From Pseudonocardia humida (lineage in GTDB: Bacteria; Actinomycetota; Actinomycetes; Mycobacteriales; Pseudonocardiaceae), in contig NZ_JAGSOV010000082.1 of assembly GCF_023898865.1 (NCBI RefSeq), positions 1-64,000 of the forward strand: a stretch of 64,000 nt of DNA. Reading direction: 5' to 3'. Shown here piece by piece: positions 26,466 to 34,452 of the stretch. The notes under the pieces were generated by a model. The model was not told where the DNA came from, made no database searches, and saw only the letters and a program-made list of their open reading frames with translations. The first letter of the stretch is position 1. Every line of letters begins with the position of its first letter. The position numbers and the translations under genes were made by a program.

Positions 26466-27665
26466 TCAGGCCAGCCCGACGACCAGCACCGCGACCAGCA
26501 CGGCGAGCGCGACGGCGGCGGCCGCCCCGATCGCCGTGCGCGGCGCCGCGGTCGCGGGGCCGCTCGGCCCGCCCGGGCGCCCGGTCCGCCGCCGAGCGGT
26601 GCGCAGGCCCACGAGCACCAGCAGCGCCCCGGCGACGAGCAGCGCCAGCGCCGCGGACAGCACGTCGGGGAACCACCGGCCCATCACGAGCGGGACGGTC
26701 ACCAGCGTCACCACCGAGCCCACGCCGAGCAGCACCAGGTCGCGGGCGAGCACCCCGGCCACCACGAGCACGGCCGCGGTGAGCACGGCCAGCGCGCTGC
26801 CCGCCGTGGTGTCCACGGTGAGCAGGGCCCCGACGCCGGCCGCGGCGCCGCCGCACACGTCGGCGCTGACCCGGTCGCCCACCACCGCGCCCCAGCCCAG
26901 CAGCAGCCAGACCACGCCCGCGCCCCACACCGCGATCCCGACGGCGTGCTCGTCGCCGTCGGGCAGGAGCGCGGCCGCGCAGCCCGCGGTGATCACCGCG
27001 GCCACCACGAACCCGGCGTGCTGGGCCGGGGTGGCGCTGCGCGCCCACAGCAGGGCGGCCAGCGCCGCCGCCCCGCCCGCGGCCACCAGCGGGGTCCACC
27101 CGTCGGGCAGGCCGATGACCTCGCCTGCGAGCAGGCCGAGCGCGCCCGCCGCGGCCACCTCGCCGAGCAGCCAGCTCACCGCCCGCAGCCGGCGCCCGCT
27201 GTCGTCGGCGCCGCCGGTGTCGCTCCCGGTGGCGCTGCCGGGGCGCCCGGCGGGGGCCGCGGCCCCGACCCCGAGCAGCAGGGCGGCGGCCACCAGCACC
27301 AGGCCGAGCCGGCCGGCCGGGCCCAGCACGTCCCAGAACGTCCCGGAGATGACCACCGCGGCGACCAGCACCAGCGCCCCGCCGACGTAGCCGAGGCCCT
27401 CGGCCACCAGCGACCCGCGCTGGGGCTGCGGCCCGGGATCCGACCGGGGCGGTGCGGTCGGCTCGCCGATGCCATCCGCACCGTGAGTGTCGTGAGTGTC
27501 GTGAGTGTCGTCGATTCCGTCGGTGTCGGTGGCGCCGTCGGTGCCGTCGAGGCCCTCGGCGGCCCGGATGCGCTCGGCCTGCTCCGCGGTGATCAGCCCG
27601 CCGTCGACCCACCGCCGCAGCAGGACGGCCACGTCGGTCGCCGCCGTGCCGTGCTCGCTCCCCAT
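26466..27665 (-). CDS. Multi-span membrane protein, DUF2157-like
   Basis: A 399-residue protein. The N-terminal cytoplasmic part (LLRRWVDGGLITAEQAERI near residues 12-30) resembles the short helical domain of DUF2157 proteins. An acidic linker with THD repeats follows (about 45-65), then some ten to twelve hydrophobic helices. Function unknown. I start at the ATG of MGSEHGTAAT; an in-frame ATG six codons upstream is possible. Confidence 0.65.
   Translation of the reverse strand: MGSEHGTAATDVAVLLRRWVDGGLITAEQAERIRAAEGLDGTDGATDTDGIDDTHDTHDTHGADGIGEPTAPPRSDPGPQPQRGSLVAEGLGYVGGALVLVAAVVISGTFWDVLGPAGRLGLVLVAAALLLGVGAAAPAGRPGSATGSDTGGADDSGRRLRAVSWLLGEVAAAGALGLLAGEVIGLPDGWTPLVAAGGAAALAALLWARSATPAQHAGFVVAAVITAGCAAALLPDGDEHAVGIAVWGAGVVWLLLGWGAVVGDRVSADVCGGAAAGVGALLTVDTTAGSALAVLTAAVLVVAGVLARDLVLLGVGSVVTLVTVPLVMGRWFPDVLSAALALLVAGALLVLVGLRTARRRTGRPGGPSGPATAAPRTAIGAAAAVALAVLVAVLVVGLA
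27482..27508. repeat. Three 9-bp tandem repeats inside the DUF2157-like gene
   Basis: CGTGAGTGT occurs three times in a row. On the coding strand it encodes a Thr-His-Asp repeat in the acidic linker. Copy number could vary between strains without shifting the frame. Confidence 0.8.
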
Positions 27666-27698
27666 CGCAGGAGTGTGGCCCACCGACGGGGCGCGGCC

Positions 27699-29213
27699 TC
27701 AACCCGACACGGTGACGGGCGCGGCCAGCAGGTCGGCGCGGACGCGGGTGGCGGTGGCCGGATCGTCGCCGCGCCAGGCCACGACCTGGTCGGGGCGCAC
27801 GAGCGCGCACCGCCCGGGCGGCAGACCGTCGAGCTCGACGGCGTGCACGGGCAGGTCCTCGACGGCGGTGGCGGCCGTCGGCCCCCCGGACAGCAGCGCC
27901 CAGCCGGGCCCGGCCAGGTCCACGGTGGAGCGGGTGCGCGCGGCGTCGAGCCAGCGGTGCGGCAGCGGGGTGCCGACCCGGACCGCGGGGGCGTACTCCG
28001 TCACCGGCTCGGCGTCGGCGACGTCGTCGGGGCCGAGCACGAGCGCCCCCGCCGGGTACCGGAACCGCCCGCCCGCCAGCACGTAGGGATGGGCGAGCGT
28101 TGGGTCTGCCGCGGCGGTGGGATCGGCGAAGCCCGCCGTGCGGCGGGTGGACTGGTCGGCGGCGAACCAGCCGGCCGCGCGGCGCTCGGCGTCGTAGGAG
28201 TCGAGCAGGCCCGGTCCCGCCCGCCCGGACAGCACCGCGGCCAGCTTCCAGGCCAGGTTGTGCGCGTCGAGGATGCCGGTGTTGGCCCCCGCGGCGGCGA
28301 ACGGCGGCATGACGTGCGCCGCGTCGCCTGCGAGCAGCACCCGGCCCGCGCGGAAGCGGTCGGCGACGAGCATCTCGGCCCGCCAGCGCATCAGCGACAG
28401 GACCTCGAGCTCGGGGGCCGGCACGCCCAGCGCCGTGCGCAGGAGCGCGGGCCAGTCGTGGTCGAGGCCGTCGGGGCCCATGTACACCCAGCGGTGGCGG
28501 CCGTCGACCGAGGCCAGCACGCCGGGGGCCGCCGGGTGGGAGATGTGGCACAGGTTGAACTCCCGCCCGCGCACGACCTCGCCCAGGTCGGCCCGGAAGT
28601 ACGCGGAGACCGTCGGCGCGCCGACGGCGCCCCGGCCGGACCCGGTGATGCCCAGGGCCTCGCGCCCCCGGGAGCGGGCGCCGTCGGCGGCCACCAGGTA
28701 CTGCGCGCGCAGCGACTCGCGCTCGCCGCGGCCGTGGTCGACCAGCTCGACGACGACGCCGTCGTCGCGCTGGTCGAAGGCCGTCAGCTCGGTCTGGAAC
28801 CGGACGCTCGCCCCGGCGTCGACGGCCGCCGCCCGCAGCACCGGTTCGAGCAGGTCCTGGGCGATCAGGGTGGGCGGCTCCGGGGAGATGTCGGCCTCCG
28901 CTTCGGCCGACCCCGGCGGCGACCACAGCGGCAGTCGCTCCGCCTCGGCCAGGGTGCGCCCCGCCGCCATGTGGTCGTGGCCGACGAGGTCCTTCGCGGC
29001 GTCGTGCACGGTGGCGGCCAGCCCGAGCTCGCGGAAGACCTCCATCGAGCGGGTGTGGAAGCGGCGCGCCTTGGGCTGCGCGGAGGTCGTCGCGCGCTTC
29101 TCCACGAGGGTGACCTCGACCCCGTGCTGGCGCAGCAGGAGGGCGGTGGTCAGCCCGACCAGGCCGCCGCCGGCGAGGAGCACGGGCACGGAACGTGTAC
29201 GTTGTCCACTCAT
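27699..29213 (-). CDS. FAD-dependent aromatic monooxygenase
   Basis: A 504-residue class A flavoprotein hydroxylase. FAD-binding GGGLVGLTTALLLRQHGV is at residues 15-32, the DG motif YLVAADGARSRGREALG near 175-190, and the second FAD motif GRVLLAGDAAHVMPPFAAAGANTG near 290. The C-terminal thioredoxin-like domain of polyketide/phenol hydroxylases follows. It uses NAD(P)H and O2 to hydroxylate an aromatic ring; the substrate is unknown. Its ATG lies between two copies of a TGTACGTTGT element, and a TetR gene diverges from it. Confidence 0.85.
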   Translation of the reverse strand: MSGQRTRSVPVLLAGGGLVGLTTALLLRQHGVEVTLVEKRATTSAQPKARRFHTRSMEVFRELGLAATVHDAAKDLVGHDHMAAGRTLAEAERLPLWSPPGSAEAEADISPEPPTLIAQDLLEPVLRAAAVDAGASVRFQTELTAFDQRDDGVVVELVDHGRGERESLRAQYLVAADGARSRGREALGITGSGRGAVGAPTVSAYFRADLGEVVRGREFNLCHISHPAAPGVLASVDGRHRWVYMGPDGLDHDWPALLRTALGVPAPELEVLSLMRWRAEMLVADRFRAGRVLLAGDAAHVMPPFAAAGANTGILDAHNLAWKLAAVLSGRAGPGLLDSYDAERRAAGWFAADQSTRRTAGFADPTAAADPTLAHPYVLAGGRFRYPAGALVLGPDDVADAEPVTEYAPAVRVGTPLPHRWLDAARTRSTVDLAGPGWALLSGGPTAATAVEDLPVHAVELDGLPPGRCALVRPDQVVAWRGDDPATATRVRADLLAAPVTVSG

Positions 29214-29228
29214 GATGTACGTTGTACA
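29195..29228. promoter_or_regulatory. Paired TetR operator-like elements around the monooxygenase start
   Basis: TGTACGTTGTACA, a palindrome with a 3-bp centre, occupies 29216-29228 just before the monooxygenase ATG. A degenerate copy GTGTACGTTGTCCAC lies at 29195-29209, inside its first codons. The shared TGTACGTTGT is offset by 20 bp, two helical turns. The divergent TetR protein is the likely ligand. Confidence 0.65.
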
Positions 29229-29264
29229 CGAGGCCGTGAACGGCGTCCACTAGACTCCCCCGCG

Positions 29265-30044
29265 ATGACTCCCGACCCGCCCCGCGATGGTCCGGGCCCC
29301 GCCCCGGCCGTGCGGTTCGACGCGGTGCGCCCCCCGGCCTCGCAGCCGACGCACGTGGCCCCGCACAACCGCCCCGCCGAGCCGCTCAGCCGCGCGCGGA
29401 TCGTCGCCGCCGCGATGGACCTGGCCGACGCCGAGCCGCACGGCGAGATCACCATGCGCGCGTTGGCCGGGCGCCTCGGCGTCCGCAGCCCGATGGCGCT
29501 CTACCGCTACGTGGGCAGCAAGGACGGCCTGGCCGACCTGATGATGGACGAGGTCTTCGGGCTCGTCACCGTGCGCCGCGGGGAGGGCTGGCGGGTCGCG
29601 CTGCGCAGCATGGGCCGCACCGGGTGGGAGGCGGTCCAGCGGCACCCGTGGTTCGCCCGGCTCGCCTTCGCCCGCCCGCCCCTCGGCCCCAACGCCCTGG
29701 CCATGTACGACGCGGCGTTCGCCGAGCTCGAACCGCTCGGCCTCGACGCCGCGGCCACCGCGGGTTCGGTCAACACGGTGCTCGGCCACGTGTTCGGCTC
29801 CGGACTGGCACTGCTGGAGGAGAACGCGATGCGCGCCCGCCACGGCGTGCTCAGCGACGAGCAGCTCACCGAGATGGCCGCGCCGTTCCACGCCGCCATC
29901 GCCGAGAGCGGCCGCTACCCGCACTTCAGCCGCTGGGTGGCCGACCCCGCCCGGCACGACCCGCCCCCGCAGTCGTTCGAGCAGATCCTGGAGTGGCTGC
30001 TCGACGGCCTGGCCACCCTCGACGGGGCGCGGACCGGGCGGTAG
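29265..30044 (+). CDS. TetR-family regulator
   Basis: A 259-residue repressor of the tetracycline-repressor C-terminal type (TetR_C_1-like). The DNA-binding domain starts late, near residue 43: RIVAAAMDLADAEPHGEITM followed by LAGRLGVRSPMALYRYVGSKDGL. The first 40 residues are Pro-rich, so a later start is possible. It is divergent from the FAD monooxygenase, whose start region carries matching palindromes. Confidence 0.85.
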   Translation: MTPDPPRDGPGPAPAVRFDAVRPPASQPTHVAPHNRPAEPLSRARIVAAAMDLADAEPHGEITMRALAGRLGVRSPMALYRYVGSKDGLADLMMDEVFGLVTVRRGEGWRVALRSMGRTGWEAVQRHPWFARLAFARPPLGPNALAMYDAAFAELEPLGLDAAATAGSVNTVLGHVFGSGLALLEENAMRARHGVLSDEQLTEMAAPFHAAIAESGRYPHFSRWVADPARHDPPPQSFEQILEWLLDGLATLDGARTGR

Positions 30045-30109
30045 TCCGCCGACCGCTCCCACCGCACCAGCAGGTACTGACCGGGCGACGCGAAGGACCA
30101 GGAGACCGT

Positions 30110-30325
30110 TCAGTCGCCTCGCCTGCGGCGGATCTCCTCGGCCTGCCGGTCGACGTCCTCGACCAGGAACCGGGAGTGCCCGCCGAGCGTGCGCGAGGTC
30201 GGCGTGATCAAGCCGGTCTCCGGCCACTTGCCCACCGTCCGCGGCGCAACCCCGAGGTGGCGAGCGACCTCGGCGCTGGTCAGGTAGCGCACGCCCGGCC
30301 GCGGATGATCCGCCATGCCGATCAT
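30110..30325 (-). CDS. BldC-like MerR-type helix-turn-helix protein
   Basis: A 71-residue protein consisting of one MerR/excisionase-type winged helix: YLTSAEVARHLGVAPRTVGKW then TSRTLGGHSRFLVEDVDR. The TLGGH(S/R)R(F/Y) pattern matches the BldC family of small developmental regulators, which bind DNA as head-to-tail oligomers; an excisionase of a lost element is the alternative. An ATG four codons into the frame is an equally good start. It sits next to a Cys-rich remnant reading the other way. Confidence 0.7.
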   Translation of the reverse strand: MIGMADHPRPGVRYLTSAEVARHLGVAPRTVGKWPETGLITPTSRTLGGHSRFLVEDVDRQAEEIRRRRGD

Positions 30326-30375
30326 GCTAGGTGTACTGGCTGGTCGGATCGGGAGATCTTTACTGTAGGTGCTGA

Positions 30376-30633
30376 CCTTGCTATCTGCGCCGAGTTGGAT
30401 GGGCCCATGACCCCGCTCCCCTCCTCGGCCTCGACGGCTTCGCGGCCGAGACGGCGCGCTGCGGTGGGCTGCCGCAGCGACTGCTGGAACTGCACGCCGA
30501 CGACGGGACCGGCCGGTGCCGGCTCTGCTCGGCGGGCGCGCAGACCGGCCGCTACCAGCACCCGTGCACCCTGCGGATCCTGGCCACGGAGGCGCTGGTC
30601 ATCCAGCGCCGCGGCCGCGCCGAAGAGGCGTAG
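30376..30633 (+). pseudogene. Possible decayed small Cys-motif gene
   Basis: The frame ending at the TAG of 30631 encodes LLELHADDGTGRCRLCSAG, then QTGRYQHPCTLRILATEA, which looks like a real small protein with a CXXC-X(n)-C arrangement. It has no ATG, GTG or TTG start in frame after the stop at 30373; an ATG at 30407 is one frame off and would read MTP before joining. I read this as a frameshifted or truncated gene, though an unusual start is possible. The remaining stretch to 30733 shows no further coding signal. Confidence 0.4.
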
Positions 30634-30733
30634 GACGGCGGGAGACGGCGGGGGTGGTTTCCCGCAGTACTGCGCAGCGTGACTGCGTAGGGCTACGGAA
30701 GGCCTGGTCACGGGCGGCGGATAGCCTCCGATC

Positions 30734-31588
30734 ATGCCCGTCCCCGCAGCCGCAGACCCCGCCCTGGGGGTGAGTCTCGCCCTCGGCGCCGCGGTGGTCT
30801 TCGGCCTGGGCAGCGCCGCGCAGCAGCGCGTCGTCGCCCGGGTGCGCGCCGACGCCGCGCTGGTGCGCGAGCCGCAGTGGACCGCGGGCGTGGCGGCGGT
30901 CGGGGTGGGGACGGCGCTGCAGCTCACCGCGCTCGCGTTCGCCCCGGTGGCGCTGGTGCAGCCGCTGGGGGTGACGAGCGTGCTGGTGGCCGCGTCGGCC
31001 GCGCGCCACCGGCTCGACCGGACCAGCGTGCTCGGCGCGGTGGCGTGCGCCGGCGGCCTGGCCGGCTTCCTGCTGCTGGCCCGACCGGGTCCGGCCCTGC
31101 CCGGCGCGGTGGCGACGGAGGGTGCCGGGGCGCTCGCCGTCCTGCTGGTCGTCGCCCTGGTCGTCGCGCTCGTGGCCGCCCGCCACAGCACCGGTGAGGT
31201 GCGGGCGGTGGCGCTGGGCGTTGCCGCGGGCGCCTGCTACGGGATCTCGGCGGGGCTGCTCACGGTGGTCGTGGCGCAGGTCCGGCTGGGCGGGCTCGCC
31301 GCGGCGTCCGTGCACCCCGCGCTGTACGCCGCGGCCGTGGTCGGGCCGGCCGGGTTCGTGCTCAGCCAGCACGCGTTCCGCGGGGCCCGCTCGGCCGCGC
31401 CCGTGCTGGCCGTGCTCACCACGGTCGACCCGCTGGTCGCGGTGGCGGTCGGGGTCTGGTGGCTGGGCGAGCGGATCGTCGCCACGCCGGTCGCGCTGGC
31501 CGGCGAGGCGCTGGCGGCCCTGGCCGTGCTGGGCGGGGTGGTCGCGGTGGCCCGCGGCGGCGCCCGACGGGCGGTGGTGCCGGCGTGA
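30734..31588 (+). CDS. DMT-superfamily (EamA/NIPA-like) membrane transporter
   Basis: A 284-residue membrane protein with about nine to ten helices and two-fold internal similarity. The GLGSAAQQRVVARV start and the VALVQPLGVTSVLVAASA and LTTVDPLVAVAVGVWWLGERI segments are typical of drug/metabolite exporters. It is the first gene of a six-gene overlapping series: its TGA overlaps the GTG of the KAS III gene. It may export the product of the operon; that is inference from position. Confidence 0.75.
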   Translation: MPVPAAADPALGVSLALGAAVVFGLGSAAQQRVVARVRADAALVREPQWTAGVAAVGVGTALQLTALAFAPVALVQPLGVTSVLVAASAARHRLDRTSVLGAVACAGGLAGFLLLARPGPALPGAVATEGAGALAVLLVVALVVALVAARHSTGEVRAVALGVAAGACYGISAGLLTVVVAQVRLGGLAAASVHPALYAAAVVGPAGFVLSQHAFRGARSAAPVLAVLTTVDPLVAVAVGVWWLGERIVATPVALAGEALAALAVLGGVVAVARGGARRAVVPA

Positions 31589-32586
31589 GGGCGCGCATCG
31601 CGGGCGTGGCGACCTTCCTGCCCGAGCGGCGGATGAGCAGCCGCGAGGTCGAGGAGCGGGTGGGTCGGGAGAGCGCCGGGTTCGCCCCGCGGCCCGGGAT
31701 CGTCGAGGCGATGACCGGCATCCGGGCCCGCTCGGTCGCCGACCCCGACGTGCAGGCCTCCGACCTGGCCGTGGCCGCGGCGGCGAAGCTGCTGGCCGAC
31801 ACCGGCGTCGAGACCGCCGACCTCGACCTGGTGCTGTTCGCCTCGGCCTCGCAGGACATGGCCGAGCCGGCCACCGCGCACATGGTGTGCGCCAAGCTCG
31901 GCGCGAGCTGCCCGACCTTCGACGTCAAGAACGCCTGCAACAGCCTGCTCAACGGCATCCAGGTGGCCGAGGCGATGATCGTCACCGGGCAGGCGCGACG
32001 GGTGCTGGTCGCCACGGGCGAGACGCCCTCGCGCGCGATCCGCTGGCGGGTGCGCGACTTCGCCCAGTTCGTCGAGGCCTTCCCCGGCTACACGCTGGCC
32101 GACGCGGGCGCCGCGGTGCTGCTGGAGCCGGCCGCGACGGGCGGGATCCTGCACCGCTCGTTCGTCGCCGACTCGACGCAGTGGGCGGTGGGGACGCTGC
32201 CCGGCGGCGGTTCGGCGCACCCGCGCGAGGCCGACGCCACCTACTTCCGGATGGACGGGCCCGCGCTGCGCCGGGCGTTCCTGTCGCTGGGCCGAGGCCC
32301 GCTCGACGCCGCGCTGGCCGAGACCGGGCTGGTCTGGGACGACTTCGCGGCGATCTGCGTGCACCAGGTGACCGAGCCGTACCTGCGGACGTTCGTGGCG
32401 GGCAGCGGGATCCCGGCCGAGCGGCTGGTCGTCACGCTGCCCGAGCACGGCAACCTGGCCTCGGCCAGCCTGGCGTTCGGGCTGGCGACCGCGCTGGAGC
32501 AGGGCCGCGCCGGGCCCGGCGACCGGGTCGCGCTGATCGGGCTGGCCGGTGGGGTCAGCCTCGGCGTGCTGTTCGCGGAGCTGTGA
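31585..32586 (+). CDS. 3-oxoacyl-ACP synthase III-like enzyme (OleA position)
   Basis: A 333-residue thiolase-fold condensing enzyme with an intact Cys-His-Asn triad: Cys in VKNACNS near residue 115, His in CVHQVTEPY near 257, Asn in EHGNLASASL near 287. It starts at GTG overlapping the transporter stop and ends overlapping the next GTG. In ole-type pathways the equivalent enzyme joins two acyl-CoAs head to head into a beta-keto acid; a FabH-like decarboxylating condensation is the alternative. The companion ligase and reductase favour the former. Confidence 0.8.
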   Translation: MRARIAGVATFLPERRMSSREVEERVGRESAGFAPRPGIVEAMTGIRARSVADPDVQASDLAVAAAAKLLADTGVETADLDLVLFASASQDMAEPATAHMVCAKLGASCPTFDVKNACNSLLNGIQVAEAMIVTGQARRVLVATGETPSRAIRWRVRDFAQFVEAFPGYTLADAGAAVLLEPAATGGILHRSFVADSTQWAVGTLPGGGSAHPREADATYFRMDGPALRRAFLSLGRGPLDAALAETGLVWDDFAAICVHQVTEPYLRTFVAGSGIPAERLVVTLPEHGNLASASLAFGLATALEQGRAGPGDRVALIGLAGGVSLGVLFAEL

Positions 32587-33338
32587 GCGTGGACCTCTGG
32601 GTGGTCGTCCCGGCCTACGACGAGGAGCGCGGCATCGGCGCCACCCTGCGCGCGCTGGCCGCCCAGCGCGACCGCGACTTCCGGCTGGTCGTGGTGGACA
32701 ACGCCAGCACCGACCGGACGGCCGACGTCGTCCGCGCCGCCGGCGTGGAGGTGGTCACCGAGGCGCGCAAGGGCACCGGCGCCGCCGCCGACACCGGCGT
32801 GCGGCACGCGATCGCCCGCGGCGCCACCCACATCGCCCGCACCGACGCCGACTGCCTGCCCGACCCGGACTGGACCGCGGCGATCCGGCGCGGCTTCGCG
32901 GCAGGGCTGGAGCTGATCGGCGGGCGGCTGCGCCCGCGCACCGACGAGGTCGCGCTGCGCTGGTGGGAGCGCTCCCTGCTGCCCTCGGTCGTCGAGGCGG
33001 CCGCGGTGTTCGGCCGGTTCCGCCCGGGCAACCGCGACCCGGCCTACCGCGGGCCCTACGTGATGTGCCCGGGCTGCAACCTGGCCATCACCGCCGGGCT
33101 CTACGAGGCCAGCGGCGGGTTCCCGCGCACCGCGATCGAGGAGGTGCACGAGGACCGCGCGCTGGTCAACCGCGTCCGCCGGATCACCGACGCCTACGGG
33201 CGGCGCAACGACGCGGTGGTGCGCGGGTCGGTGCGCAGGCTGCGGGCCTACGGCCTGCGCGACACGCTGGCCTGGTACGCCGACCACCGGGTCCGGCCCG
33301 ACGTCGTCGACGTGCGGTGGGCGGGGCCCGATGGGTGA
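32583..33338 (+). CDS. Family 2 glycosyltransferase
   Basis: A 251-residue soluble GT-A enzyme. VVVPAYDEERGIGATLRAL is at the start, VVDNASTDRTADVV near residue 37, the metal-binding DAD in RTDADCLPDPDW near 92, and a CPGCNLAITAGLYEASGGF acceptor-side segment near 160. Unlike many GT2 proteins it has no membrane helices. GTG overlap with the KAS III stop (GTGA) shows coupling. Its place among lipid-forming enzymes suggests it glycosylates the lipid product. Confidence 0.8.
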   Translation: MSVDLWVVVPAYDEERGIGATLRALAAQRDRDFRLVVVDNASTDRTADVVRAAGVEVVTEARKGTGAAADTGVRHAIARGATHIARTDADCLPDPDWTAAIRRGFAAGLELIGGRLRPRTDEVALRWWERSLLPSVVEAAAVFGRFRPGNRDPAYRGPYVMCPGCNLAITAGLYEASGGFPRTAIEEVHEDRALVNRVRRITDAYGRRNDAVVRGSVRRLRAYGLRDTLAWYADHRVRPDVVDVRWAGPDG

Positions 33339-34452
33339 GACCCTGCTGCACCTGGCCGCGCACCCGCTGGCGTTCCCGTTCCTGCGCCTGGTCGGGCGCT
33401 GCGGGCCGGTCGTGCGGGTGCCCGGGATCGGGGTCGTCGTCAACGACGCGGCGGTGGCCCACCGGGTGCTGCGCGACACCACCGCGTTCGGCAAGAGCGG
33501 GCGCGGGTCGTCCGGGGCGCTGTGGACGCCGGTGCTCGGGCCGTCGGTGCTGCTCAACATGGACGGTCCCGCGCACACCGAGCTGCGCCGCAAGCTCGCC
33601 GGGCTGTTCACCCCCGCCGCCGTGGAGGCGATCTGCGCCGACGTGCTCGCCGCCCCGCTGGCCCGGGCCGAGCGGCGGCTCGCCGCCGGGGGGACCGTCG
33701 ACCTGGTCGACCTGGCCCGCACCTGCGCCGGCGCGGTGATCTGCGCGATCGTCGGGCTGGACGCCGACGAGGCCGAGTGCCGGCGGATGTTCGCCCGCGG
33801 CGAGGAGATCGCCGCGACCGTGCGGCTGTCGACCAAGCAGCTCTCGGACCGGCAGGTGGCGACGGCGCGGCGGGTGCTCGGCGGGATCACCGGGCCCGCC
33901 GCGCGCGCCTACGCGGCGGGCGACCCGAGCACCGTGGTCGGGCGGATGCGGGAGCTCGGGCTGTCCGAGCGGGAGGCGCTCGGCGCCGCGGCCGCCTTCT
34001 TCCTGACCGGCACCGAGACCGTGGCGTCGTTCCTGCCCAGGCTGGTCGCGCTGCTGTGCGACCACGACCGCCAGGACGCCGAGCCGGGCGCGGCGGTGGA
34101 GGAGGCGCTGCGGCTCACCACGCCGAGCCCGGTGATGCTGCGCGCGGTCACCGCGGCGGCGCGCGTCGGGACGGTGCGCGTGCGACCGGGCCAGCGGGTC
34201 GTGATCGCCACCTACAACTGCACGCGGGTCCCCGGGCGCGGGTTCGCCCCGGAGCGCGCCCGCCCCGACCTCGGGCGGCTGTGGTTCGGCTCCGGGCCGC
34301 ACTCCTGCATCGGCTACCCGCTGGCCACCGCCCAGATCCGGGCGGTCGCCGGTGCGGTGCTGCGGCACGCCCCGCTGCGGGTGGTGCGCCGCCGCTACGC
34401 CACCGGCGTGCTCATCCCGGGCTACCGGGTGCTGGAGGTGGCCCGTGCCTGA
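33331..34452 (+). CDS. Cytochrome P450
   Basis: A 373-residue bacterial class I P450. The oxygen-binding I-helix motif is LTGTETVASF near residue 228, the ExxR motif is in VEEALRLTTPSP near 256, and the heme-Cys loop is FGSGPHSCIGYPL near 312-324. Its ATG overlaps the glycosyltransferase stop by 8 bp. The C-terminal ATGVLIPGYRVLEV resembles that of the second P450 downstream, so the two are paralogues. It probably oxidises the lipid intermediate; electron partners are not encoded nearby. Confidence 0.85.
   Translation: MGETLLHLAAHPLAFPFLRLVGRCGPVVRVPGIGVVVNDAAVAHRVLRDTTAFGKSGRGSSGALWTPVLGPSVLLNMDGPAHTELRRKLAGLFTPAAVEAICADVLAAPLARAERRLAAGGTVDLVDLARTCAGAVICAIVGLDADEAECRRMFARGEEIAATVRLSTKQLSDRQVATARRVLGGITGPAARAYAAGDPSTVVGRMRELGLSEREALGAAAAFFLTGTETVASFLPRLVALLCDHDRQDAEPGAAVEEALRLTTPSPVMLRAVTAAARVGTVRVRPGQRVVIATYNCTRVPGRGFAPERARPDLGRLWFGSGPHSCIGYPLATAQIRAVAGAVLRHAPLRVVRRRYATGVLIPGYRVLEVARA

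Noticed and set aside
24384..29250. Very long forward open frame opposite the ABC-F, DUF2157-like and monooxygenase genes
   Set aside because: Low-complexity Arg/Gly/His-rich translation mirrors the real minus-strand genes; it is a GC-rich shadow. Only its end, the TetR gene, is real.
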